Below, piece by piece: positions 1-7,184 of a stretch of 13,286 nt of DNA. The notes beneath the pieces were generated by a model. It had not been told where the DNA came from. It was given only the letters and a program-made list of their open reading frames with translations, and ran no database searches. How positions within the stretch are numbered: position 1 is the first letter of the stretch; every line of letters begins with the position of its first letter. Position numbers and translations under genes: made by a program. The DNA is from Clostridia bacterium (GTDB lineage Bacteria; Bacillota; Clostridia; Oscillospirales; Acutalibacteraceae). Location of the stretch: positions 1-13,286 of the forward strand of contig JAKSQL010000016.1 in assembly GCA_024404125.1 (NCBI GenBank), written 5' to 3'.

Positions 1-1452
1 TTCATGGATGTTTTCAATGCTTTCCGGGCGCTTGGTTTGCTGATCAAAACGGCGTATATGCTCATAAGGATACTTGAAATTGATAAGCCGCTCTTGTTCG
101 GGGCCGTTCGGATTACGCAGTTTTGTAACCGCTCCCGCTCCGCAGGCAAGAATGGTATGGGTTTCGTCCATAATATAGACGTTATAAAGTCCCTCGTAAC
201 CTTTTTTTGCATACCCTACGTTTTCAAGGTTGCCAACCGTTTTGCTTTGCCTATACATATAATACGGCAAAATGCCGTTATTTGTCAGTCGGTTCCTTGC
301 AATATCCACCATCTCGCTCGCGACTATACCCGTTTTTATTTCGGGCAGGTCACCGAGTTTATTTAAGGTGGACGCGCGTTTTAGGGATAGTGAATGCACC
401 GTTACACTTTCGGGGTCAAGTTCTAAAATTTTATCAAGGGTTAAGTTAAAACTCTCAACAGTATCCCCCGCAAGACCTGCTATAAGGTCGGTGTTTATAT
501 TATCAAAGCCGATTTTTCTCGCAAGATAAAAAGCATCTGTCATTTGTTTTGAGGTATGCTTTCTGCCGATGCTTTCAAGTATACTGTCGTTCATGGTTTG
601 CGGATTTATGCTTATTCTCGTGGCGCCGCTTTGCTTTATTATTTGCAGTTTTTCTTCAGTTATCGTATCGGGTCTTCCCGCTTCTACTGTAAACTCTTTT
701 ATGCCTTTTAAACTGAAATTATCATTCACGGCGCAAAGCACTTTTTCAAGATACTTTGCATCTATCGCGGTAGGTGTTCCGCCGCCTATGTAAACCGTTT
801 CAAGTTTAAGGTTTAGTCTGTTCGCGGTATCCGACACCGTTTTAAGTTCTTTGCACAAATACTCAACGTAATCGGGTATAATTGCCTTTGCGCTTTCTAC
901 AGAGTGGGATACAAATGAACAGTAAGAACACCTTGACGGGCAAAACGGTATTGATAAATACAAACTGTAAGAATTTTTATTTGAAAGCGAGATTATTTCT
1001 TCTTCACTTTTAACGGTGCTTTCGCATAAGGTTATCTTACTGTCGCTGACCTTAAACTCGTTTTTAAAAAATTCTTTTGCGCCCAAGTTTCCGAGTTCCT
1101 TTTCAAATTTTAAAAAAAGTTTTGCAGGTCTTATGCCCGTAAGAATTCCAAACGGCGCTTTATATCCCGTAATCTTTACAAAGCATTCATAAAGGCAAAC
1201 TGCAAGTTTTCTTTCGCAGGTTTTATCAAAATCCTCGTTTTGTTTTTCTACGGTATCGCTTTTCTTTGCATATTTGCCGTCAAGAAAAAGTTCGGCGGTT
1301 ACGGTGCTTGTTTTGCTCTCAAAAGAACAAACCGCCATACGCTCAAAAGTCGCCTTTTCGTGCAGTATCTCTACCTTTTCAAAGGGTAAAAAAATGCGGA
1401 TAAGTTTTTCGGTTTCATAATCGAAATTATGACCTATATTGCAAAGTTTCAT
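1..1452 (-). CDS. hemZ: HemZ-type radical SAM coproporphyrinogen dehydrogenase, 3' end off the window
   Basis: The minus frame is open from ATG at 1452 to the window edge (484 codons, no stop seen), so only a short C-terminal piece should be missing compared with the roughly 490-500 residues usual for HemZ. The N-terminal ~160 residues form the HemZ-specific domain. The radical-SAM cluster motif CPSRCSYC follows, with C171, C175 and C178 as the 4Fe-4S ligands. Next come GGGTPT (223-228), which binds S-adenosylmethionine, and the HemN-like DLIAGLAGDT (322-331). Family role: anaerobic oxidative decarboxylation of coproporphyrinogen III in the cytosol, although activity of HemZ proteins in strict anaerobes is poorly proven. 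It starts 3 bases after the MBL gene, with GAGG six bases before the ATG. It is the last visible gene of the recJ operon; hisS and aspS often follow in relatives. Confidence 0.93.
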   Translation of the reverse strand, partial: MKLCNIGHNFDYETEKLIRIFLPFEKVEILHEKATFERMAVCSFESKTSTVTAELFLDGKYAKKSDTVEKQNEDFDKTCERKLAVCLYECFVKITGYKAPFGILTGIRPAKLFLKFEKELGNLGAKEFFKNEFKVSDSKITLCESTVKSEEEIISLSNKNSYSLYLSIPFCPSRCSYCSFVSHSVESAKAIIPDYVEYLCKELKTVSDTANRLNLKLETVYIGGGTPTAIDAKYLEKVLCAVNDNFSLKGIKEFTVEAGRPDTITEEKLQIIKQSGATRISINPQTMNDSILESIGRKHTSKQMTDAFYLARKIGFDNINTDLIAGLAGDTVESFNLTLDKILELDPESVTVHSLSLKRASTLNKLGDLPEIKTGIVASEMVDIARNRLTNNGILPYYMYRQSKTVGNLENVGYAKKGYEGLYNVYIMDETHTILACGAGAVTKLRNPNGPEQERLINFKYPYEHIRRFDQQTKRPESIENIHE

Positions 1453-1455
1453 AAA

Positions 1456-2070
1456 CTACCTCAAAATCGGGTTGTTGAGTTTTTCTTCGCCTACTGTTGT
1501 AGGTTCGTTGTGACCGGGATAAATAAGTGTATCATCGGGATAGTTTTTAACTACGGTTTTTATTGAACTTCTTATGCTTCCAAGACTGCCTCCCGGAAAA
1601 TCCGTTCTGCCGAAAGTACCTTTAAACAGGGTGTCGCCCGTAAAGAGCACACCGTCTATATCAAAACACATACTGCCTTTTGTATGCCCCGGTGTTAAAA
1701 CTGCTTTAATAACCGTATTGCCTAATGTGAGAACCTGATTATCTTCAAGCGCAATATCGGCGCTAAAGGGTTTTAAATGCGCGTGAAATCTCTTTGAAAG
1801 AGTTATTTCATCATCGGATAAAGATGGGCTTTCTACCTTTGATACGGCTATTTTGACGCCCGTATTTTCTCTTAACTGCACAGCGCCGCCTATGTGGTCA
1901 AAATGACAGTGTGTAAGCAGTATAAGGCGCTCTTTATCCTTGTTACCGTTTAAAAAGTCTTCTGCTCTTTCATCAAAGCAACCCGGGTCTATTACTATTG
2001 CCGCGGTTTTTGTGAGCACTAAATAGCAGTTTGATACCGCAAGGGTACAGTTAATACATTTAATATCCAT
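1456..2070 (-). CDS. Glyoxalase II-like metallo-beta-lactamase fold hydrolase
   Basis: A 204-residue cytosolic protein spanning one complete metallo-beta-lactamase domain. Metal-binding motifs are in order and intact: HCHFDH (H54, H56, D58, H59), H129 in TPGHTKGS, D146 in FTGDTLF, and H187 in YPGHNEPT. The stretch GTFGRTDFPGGS after D146 is typical of the YqgX/glyoxalase-II-like group. It probably hydrolyses a thioester such as an S-acyl adduct of a low-molecular-weight thiol, but the substrate cannot be read from sequence, and it lacks the C-terminal substrate-binding domain of classical glyoxalase II. The ATG at 2070 lies 5 bases past the dtd stop, with AAAAGG about 8 bases upstream. This gene commonly sits between dtd and hemZ in Clostridia, which supports the call. 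The glyoxalase activity itself is inference. Confidence 0.9.
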   Translation of the reverse strand: MDIKCINCTLAVSNCYLVLTKTAAIVIDPGCFDERAEDFLNGNKDKERLILLTHCHFDHIGGAVQLRENTGVKIAVSKVESPSLSDDEITLSKRFHAHLKPFSADIALEDNQVLTLGNTVIKAVLTPGHTKGSMCFDIDGVLFTGDTLFKGTFGRTDFPGGSLGSIRSSIKTVVKNYPDDTLIYPGHNEPTTVGEEKLNNPILR

Positions 2071-2075
2071 TTATT

Positions 2076-2534
2076 CTACCTTTTATTCCAAATATCAGTA
2101 TCAAATATTACGGTAACGGGGCCGTTGTTCACAAGACTTACTTTCATATCCGCACCGAATATGCCTTTTTGTACGCTTTTAACACCGTACTCTTTTAGTT
2201 TTTCACAGTATTCGTCATAAAATTCGCTTGCTTTTTTCGGCTCCATAGCATTGATAAAAGAGGGACGGTTGCCTTTTTTAACATCTGCCGCAAGGGTAAA
2301 CTGCGAAATGCAAAGCACCTCGCCCGCAATATCGAGTATTGACAAATTCATTTTATCTTCACTATCGCGGAAAACCCTTAAATTTACGGTTTTTCTCGCA
2401 AGCAGGTCAATATCTTCTTTTGTGTCCCCCTCGACTGCGCAAAAAAGTATCATAAACCCTTCGTTACAACTGCCTACCTTTTTACCGTCTATCTCTACAA
2501 ACGCACTGCTTACACGTTGCAATACCGCTCTCAT
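2076..2534 (-). CDS. dtd: D-aminoacyl-tRNA deacylase
   Basis: DTD removes D-amino acids (classically D-Tyr) and mischarged glycine from tRNA, protecting translation. The 152-residue length is full length for the family. It begins MRAVLQRV as most DTDs do, and carries the active-site SQFTLAA (77-83), NRPSF (89-93) and the cross-subunit Gly-cisPro motif NNGPVT (136-141, with G138-P139) that enforces chiral selection in the dimer. Its ATG overlaps the rel stop in an ATGA (2531-2534), and AAAGGA lies about 8 bases upstream inside rel, so translation is probably coupled to rel. The rel-dtd pair is a conserved neighbourhood in Firmicutes. Confidence 0.97.
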   Translation of the reverse strand: MRAVLQRVSSAFVEIDGKKVGSCNEGFMILFCAVEGDTKEDIDLLARKTVNLRVFRDSEDKMNLSILDIAGEVLCISQFTLAADVKKGNRPSFINAMEPKKASEFYDEYCEKLKEYGVKSVQKGIFGADMKVSLVNNGPVTVIFDTDIWNKR

Positions 2535-4714
2535 CTGTTTATCCTTTCAACATTGTACACACCCGAAATTTTGCTTATTCGGGCAATTATGCTCTTTAAA
2601 TGTTCTACACTTTCGGCGCTTATGGTAATGATTATTACACAGTTACCGTCTTTAGTCTGACGCGCGTCAACCGAATGTGTGGCAACCCTCATATTGTACA
2701 CCGCGTTTATAACCTCGCCTAAAATACCTTCCTTATCAAGCGCAGTTATATGAAGCGTTGAAATAAAGTTATCGTTTTTGACATTGTTCCAATGTGCCGA
2801 AATCCAACGGTCCGGCTCACTTGCTTTGGATAAATCGGCAGGTACGTTATTACAGTCGCGCTTATGAATTGATACACCGTGACCGCGGGTGATAAAACCT
2901 ATAATATCGTCACCGGGAAGCGGTGCGCAACACTTTGAAAGTTTGATAAGACAGTTATCAATACCCTCAACCGAAACGTTTTCCGAACTCTTATGTGTTT
3001 TGGGGGCTATATCCGAAATCTCTATCGGTTTTGCCGCGGAAATGCGCTTGTTATAGTCTTCTCTTACCCTCGGCATTATCTTTGAGAGCAGTATACCGCC
3101 GTAACCTATGGCGGCATAAAACTCTTCGGCATTCCCGAAATGGAATTTGTTTGCCATTTTCTCAACAAATTCTTCGTAATCCTCTTCGTCAAGCGAAATG
3201 CCGTTGCGCTTAAAGTCCTTATCGAGCAGGTCTTTGCCCTCTTCAATATTCTCGGCACGCTTTTCCTTTTTAAACCACGAGCGAATTTTCGCTTTTGCCT
3301 GATTTGTAACCGCTATATTCATCCAATCACGGCTCGGCCCGTGGTCTCGCTGATTGGTGGTAAGTATATCAATTACTTCGCCCGTATTTATTACGTGATT
3401 TATAGGCACTATCTTGCCGTTTACTTTAGCGCCTACCATTTTAACGCCTACCGCCGAATGTATCGCAAACGCGAAATCCACAACGGTAGAGCCGACGGGA
3501 AGATTTATAACGTCACCTTTAGGTGTTACGGCAAAAACGTCTTCCTCGGATAAATCGACCTTAATGCTTCTGAAAAGTTCGGAAGCATCACCCGAAGAAT
3601 CCTGCTCTTCGAGTATCTGACGTATCCATTCAAGACGTGCATCCATACTTTTATCGCTTACGCCCTCTTTATATTTCCAATGCGCCGCTATACCGAATTC
3701 AGCGGTATGGTGCATATCAAAGGTGCGTATTTGTATCTCAAACGGCACACCGTCTCTGCTGATTACGGTAGTATGGAGTGACTGATACATATTTGGCTTT
3801 GGTGTTGAAATATAGTCCTTGAACCTATTGGGGATAGGTCTGAACATATCGTGCATAATACCCAAAATATTATAGCAGTCGGCTACGGTGTCGGTTATTA
3901 CACGAATGGCATAAACGTCATAGATCTCGTCAAACTCTCTTGACTGTAAATACATTTTACGGTATATGCCGTAAACCGATTTGACGCGGCTTTGGAATAC
4001 AAGTTCGACACCCGGCATATCCTCTTTAAGCCGCTGCTCAATACGCTGCCTTATATCCGAAAGCACCGCTTCTCTATCGTGGCTTTTTTGCTTTAAAAGT
4101 TCGGAGATTTCATTGTATGCAACACTGTCAAGGTGTTTAATAGCAAGGTCTTCAAGTTCCTCTTTTACGGGGCGGATACCGAGTCTGTGCGCGATAGGCG
4201 CGTATATTTCAAGTGTTTCAAGTGATTTATCCCTTTGCTTTTGCTCGGGAATAGCATCAATAGTGCGCATATTGTGAAGACGGTCGGCAAGTTTAATTAT
4301 GATTACCCTTATATCTTTACCCATCGCTATGAGCATTTTGCGCAAACTTTCCGCCTGCTGCTGTTCCTTTGAGGAAAAGGATATTTGACCTATTTTCGTA
4401 ACACCGTCAACAAGCAGCGCAACCTCTTCACCGAATGCTTTTTTAATATCCTCAAAGGTAGTATCGGTATCTTCTATAACGTCGTGCAAAAGTGCCGCCG
4501 CTATGGAGGGAGAATCCATACCGAGAGTTACTATTATTTTGGCAACGTTAACGGGGTGAATATAGTATTCCTCGTTAGTCCACCGCTTTTGACCTTTATG
4601 CTTTTCAACGCAGGTAGCAAACGCTTTTTTTACGAGCTCATTATCGTATTTTCCTCCCTGCTCTTGCATAAGGTCAAACAAACTTTTAAGGTCGTTTTCA
4701 TACTCGGGTTTCAT
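2531..4714 (-). CDS. rel: Bifunctional (p)ppGpp synthetase/hydrolase, RelA/SpoT family
   Basis: Makes and degrades the alarmone (p)ppGpp from GTP/GDP and ATP in the stringent response. From ATG 4714 it has 727 residues with the full long-RSH layout. The N-terminal HD hydrolase has H39, H53, H77-D78 (LLHDVIEDT) and D143 in LADRLHNMRT, so hydrolysis looks intact. The synthetase has R243, K245, the RPIPNRFKDYISTPKPN stretch (from 292) and EIQIRT (326-331). TGS is about 390-452, a zinc-finger-like module has CC at 595-596, H617 and C621, and ACT runs from about 652 to the end. The usual SGEPY before H53 reads TNEEYY, a mild variation. A longer frame starts at GTG 4723 and overlaps the recJ stop, but its AGAGGG site would touch the GTG. 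The same site is well spaced (8 bases) for ATG 4714, so I chose that start. Confidence 0.96.
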   Translation of the reverse strand: MKPEYENDLKSLFDLMQEQGGKYDNELVKKAFATCVEKHKGQKRWTNEEYYIHPVNVAKIIVTLGMDSPSIAAALLHDVIEDTDTTFEDIKKAFGEEVALLVDGVTKIGQISFSSKEQQQAESLRKMLIAMGKDIRVIIIKLADRLHNMRTIDAIPEQKQRDKSLETLEIYAPIAHRLGIRPVKEELEDLAIKHLDSVAYNEISELLKQKSHDREAVLSDIRQRIEQRLKEDMPGVELVFQSRVKSVYGIYRKMYLQSREFDEIYDVYAIRVITDTVADCYNILGIMHDMFRPIPNRFKDYISTPKPNMYQSLHTTVISRDGVPFEIQIRTFDMHHTAEFGIAAHWKYKEGVSDKSMDARLEWIRQILEEQDSSGDASELFRSIKVDLSEEDVFAVTPKGDVINLPVGSTVVDFAFAIHSAVGVKMVGAKVNGKIVPINHVINTGEVIDILTTNQRDHGPSRDWMNIAVTNQAKAKIRSWFKKEKRAENIEEGKDLLDKDFKRNGISLDEEDYEEFVEKMANKFHFGNAEEFYAAIGYGGILLSKIMPRVREDYNKRISAAKPIEISDIAPKTHKSSENVSVEGIDNCLIKLSKCCAPLPGDDIIGFITRGHGVSIHKRDCNNVPADLSKASEPDRWISAHWNNVKNDNFISTLHITALDKEGILGEVINAVYNMRVATHSVDARQTKDGNCVIIITISAESVEHLKSIIARISKISGVYNVERINR

Positions 4715-4719
4715 AATTC

Positions 4720-6723
4720 TCACCCCTCTTTCAGTTTCTTATACGTTTTTGACTCTGTGAGTTCTTTTTTCTGCGGTGTGTTGGTCGCAGTATAAACACC
4801 GTCTTTAGCATAAATAAGGCCGAGTTCCGAAAGTGTTATAAGCGATACCGCGGTTTTTGCGTATCCTAAAGTATTTATAAATGCGTATTTCACTTTATCG
4901 GCAAGTGTCGGAGCATTTTTAACGTATTTATAAATCTCGCCTATTTCGAGTCTGTCCGGCAGTAAAAGCGCGTTGTTTTTTTCAATGCCTGACATAAATG
5001 AATCAAATGCGGATATTTGCTCAAAAAGTGCATCCTCATTTATTCCCGAGGGTCTTATTGCCTTTATCACTACCGATAGATTATATTCGTCACGGAAAAA
5101 ATTAGTGTCAAGCGTTACCGCCAAATCAAGCGTATCGCCTATATCAAAGCAAAACTTTTCGGGTGTTACCGAGAAAAGCAGACACTGAAAAGCGCCGCCG
5201 TCTTTAGAAAATAAAAGTTTTAAATGCTTACCGCCGCCTATTGCGGTTATCTTTTCAAGTTTTACACCGAATATGCCGAAAACGGGCGACTCAAAACCGT
5301 TGCCGAAAGGTTCAAGCACCTTAAGGGCAAACGCCATATCAACACTCATACCTTTGGGGTTAAGTTTAAAGTCTATATTTACACTGTCATAACAAGGGGG
5401 GGTTTTATACGCGTATTCGTTAACGGCAGTTCTGAATTTATCAAGATTATCGGGCGATACACTTACACCTGCCGCAAGTTCGTGACCGCCGTATTTAATA
5501 AGCAAATCGGCGCAGGAACGTATTGCGTTATGCAAATGAAAACCCTTAAAACTTCTGCCTGAGCCGTGATATACACCGTCCTCAAGAGTAAGTACTACTG
5601 TGGGTTTGCCGTATTTTTCGGTAAGCCGCGCCGCAACGATACCGAGTACTCCGCAGTGCCAACCGTTGCCCGCTACCACTATAACCCGATTATACATATA
5701 ACCGTTTTCTTTTATTATGCCATCGGCACTGTTTAGTATGCTCTCTTCGAGTTGCTGACGGTTTTGGTTATCGGCATCTATCTCGTTTGCGATTTTAAGT
5801 GCCTTTACCATATCTTCGCACAAAAGCAGTTCTACCGCTCTTGAAGCATCACCCATTCTGCCTGCCGCATTTATGCGCGGCACAATACCGAAAGAGATTC
5901 TTCCTGCGGTTATGCTCTGTCTGTCAACCCCCGCAACATTGAGTATTGCGCTTACGCCTACCCTTGCTTTGCTCTTTATCTGCGCTATGCCCGATTTAAC
6001 AAACGAACGGTTTTCGTTTATAAGCGGCATAACGTCACCTACTGTGGCTATGGCTACTAAATCTCCGTAGCGGTAAAGCATCTGCTCGGGTTGTTTATCT
6101 TCGAGTACACAAACAAGTTTAAATGCAACCTGCGCGCCGCAGATTTCTTTAAAAGTTGAGGGACAGTCTTTCCTGTGCGGGTCTACCACCGCCAAAGCGT
6201 TCGGCATATCGTCAGGCACTATGTGGTGGTCGGTAACTACCGTTTTTATGCCGATTGAGTTTGCATAATCTATCTCTTCTATGCAGGAAATACCGTTATC
6301 CACCGTAACGATAAGACCTACACCGTGCTTCTTCAATTGGTCGATAGCGCCAATGTTCATTCCGTACCCTTCGGATATGCGGTCGGGGATATAATAAATT
6401 ACGTTTGCATTACGCGATTTTAAATAATCGTAAAGTATTGCGGTAGCGACTACACCGTCACAGTCATAGTCACCGTAAACCGCAATAAGAGTACCGTTTT
6501 CCACGGCTTCGTTTATAAAGTCTGCCGCTTTCTCGATATCTTTAAGTTCGTTTGCCTCGCAAAGAACCGGCTCTTCGCAGATGAGCAGTTCAAGTTCCGA
6601 AGCATCGCTTATACCTCGGTTATATGCAACAAGTGCCGCAAAAGCATCTATGCCGCATTCATCCGCCATAGTTCGTGCAATTTCTCTGTCAGGAGTACCT
6701 ACTGTCCATCTCTTCATAGCCAT
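4720..6723 (-). CDS. recJ: Single-stranded-DNA-specific 5'-3' exonuclease RecJ
   Basis: RecJ degrades single-stranded DNA 5' to 3' in recombination and mismatch or base-excision repair. From ATG 6723 it has 667 residues. The DHH domain shows VYGDYDCDG (82-90), VTVDNG (139-144), the name-giving TDHH (164-167), DPH (181-183) and GD at 229-230. DHHA1 has GGHELAAG (412-419), and an OB-fold region covers about 445-560. The last ~100 residues are an extra C-terminal region of no clear motif, absent from the 577-residue E. coli protein. The frame can extend to two GTG codons (6735, 6732), but ATG 6723 has GGTG six bases upstream; ATG 6717 is also possible. It is the first gene of its operon, and the stop lies 5 bases before the chosen rel ATG. 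The apt gene often found here is absent. Confidence 0.95.
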   Translation of the reverse strand: MAMKRWTVGTPDREIARTMADECGIDAFAALVAYNRGISDASELELLICEEPVLCEANELKDIEKAADFINEAVENGTLIAVYGDYDCDGVVATAILYDYLKSRNANVIYYIPDRISEGYGMNIGAIDQLKKHGVGLIVTVDNGISCIEEIDYANSIGIKTVVTDHHIVPDDMPNALAVVDPHRKDCPSTFKEICGAQVAFKLVCVLEDKQPEQMLYRYGDLVAIATVGDVMPLINENRSFVKSGIAQIKSKARVGVSAILNVAGVDRQSITAGRISFGIVPRINAAGRMGDASRAVELLLCEDMVKALKIANEIDADNQNRQQLEESILNSADGIIKENGYMYNRVIVVAGNGWHCGVLGIVAARLTEKYGKPTVVLTLEDGVYHGSGRSFKGFHLHNAIRSCADLLIKYGGHELAAGVSVSPDNLDKFRTAVNEYAYKTPPCYDSVNIDFKLNPKGMSVDMAFALKVLEPFGNGFESPVFGIFGVKLEKITAIGGGKHLKLLFSKDGGAFQCLLFSVTPEKFCFDIGDTLDLAVTLDTNFFRDEYNLSVVIKAIRPSGINEDALFEQISAFDSFMSGIEKNNALLLPDRLEIGEIYKYVKNAPTLADKVKYAFINTLGYAKTAVSLITLSELGLIYAKDGVYTATNTPQKKELTESKTYKKLKEG

Positions 6724-6756
6724 ATTCTTCACCACTCTTTTACAAAAAACAATTTT

Positions 6757-6792
6757 TCATATTATTATACCACTATTAAGCGATTTTTTCAA
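6757..6792 (-). promoter_or_regulatory. Sigma-A promoter of the recJ-rel-dtd-MBL-hemZ operon
   Basis: On the minus strand TTGAAA (6792-6787) and a perfect TATAAT (6769-6764) are separated by exactly 17 bases. TGG precedes TATAAT, giving an extended -10 (TGnTATAAT). Transcription should start near 6757, leaving a leader of about 34 bases before the recJ ATG, too short for a riboswitch. No operator-like palindrome overlaps it. Because the downstream genes overlap or nearly touch and no terminator is visible, it probably drives the whole five-gene unit. Confidence 0.8.
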
Positions 6793-6819
6793 TATTTTTC
6801 GGCATAAAAAATACTATCT

Positions 6820-6922
6820 TTGGCGGGAATGCCGCTCGCTCGAAAGCATTGCTTTCGGACTGCACTCTATCCCCGCCAATACCGCTCCTGTGCCCTTGAA
6901 AATCGCCTAAAGGATGATTTTC
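6820..6922 (-). other. GC-richer noncoding segment with nested inverted repeats between cls unit and recJ promoter
   Basis: This is the unexplained part of the ~300-base gap between recJ and the small gene at 7021. An outer inverted repeat (6820-6830 with 6869-6879, 11 pairs including one G-U on the minus strand) encloses an inner perfect hairpin CGAAAGC-att-GCTTTCG (6841-6857). Next to it GAAAATC (6898-6904) and GATTTTC (6916-6922) form another inverted repeat. A run of six T on the minus strand (6811-6806) follows the outer stem after about 8 bases, so it could work as a second, weak terminator. The cls unit already has a better terminator at 6959-7001. The segment is richer in GC than its surroundings and has no supported gene. 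It may be a dispersed repeat (MITE-like), a small RNA, or a decayed remnant. Confidence 0.5.
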
Positions 6923-6958
6923 GCCTATAAGGTGTTTTTCCGCCGTATGTGTCACCGG

Positions 6959-7001
6959 AAAAGCAAAATGCGGCTGACCGACACAAAACAGTCAACCGCA
7001 T
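6959..7001 (-). terminator. Intrinsic terminator of the cls–small peptide unit
   Basis: Minus-strand RNA folds as an 11-pair stem (7001-6991 with 6978-6968), fully paired if one G-U is allowed, closing a 12-base loop. The U-rich tail UUUGCUUUU (6967-6959) follows directly. It begins 19 bases after the stop codon of the 49-residue gene, as expected for the end of that transcript. Confidence 0.82.
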
Positions 7002-7020
7002 AATCTGTTATAAAAATTTG

Positions 7021-7170
7021 TTATTCGTCTTCGTTACCGCTATCAAGGTCAAGGTAAGTTTCTTTAAACCTTGCTTTGTTAAAAAGAAATTTTTCTATTA
7101 TTGCCATAACTCCCACTATGCTTGCGCATACCGTCGCCAAAATGCCGATGAATTTTAAAAAACCTTTCAT
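7021..7170 (-). CDS. Small single-pass membrane peptide, 49 residues, function unknown
   Basis: Too short for most gene callers but well supported. ATG at 7170 lies 14 bases past the cls stop, AAGGGG is six bases upstream, the frame ends with TAA at 7021-7023, and an intrinsic terminator follows. The product begins MKGFLKFIGILA; residues 4-25 are a hydrophobic helix (FLKFIGILATVCASIVGVMAI). A short basic stretch (EKFLFNKARFK) and an acidic end (DLDSGNEDE) follow. This suggests a helix anchored in the membrane with a charged tail, probably in the cytoplasm. I recognise no family. Linkage to cls suggests a membrane-associated role or a helper of Cls, which is only inference. Conservation of the peptide downstream of cls in relatives would settle whether it is real. 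Confidence 0.68.
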   Translation of the reverse strand: MKGFLKFIGILATVCASIVGVMAIIEKFLFNKARFKETYLDLDSGNEDE

Positions 7171-7184
7171 AAAAATCCCCTTTC

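Noticed and set aside
4..793. Several plus-strand frames in the first 800 bases.
   Set aside because: All lie opposite HemZ, whose minus frame carries the full radical-SAM motifs over the same DNA. Minus-strand coding is clear.
2995..4795. Plus-strand frames of 70-137 codons opposite rel and recJ.
   Set aside because: They are shadows of conserved, motif-complete proteins on the other strand, with no recognisable domains of their own.
6724..6757. Possible riboswitch or attenuator ahead of recJ.
   Set aside because: The predicted leader is only about 34 bases and has no stable fold.
6936..6962. TTTTCCG/CGGAAAA inverted repeat as a separate terminator.
   Set aside because: It overlaps the U-tail of the better terminator at 6959-7001, and its own stem is short with a 13-base loop. 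An alternative fold is more likely than a second element.
6581..7158. Two plus-strand frames across the recJ–cls intergenic region.
   Set aside because: They run through the recJ promoter, the structured block and the terminator, have no convincing ribosome-binding site, and show no protein-like composition.
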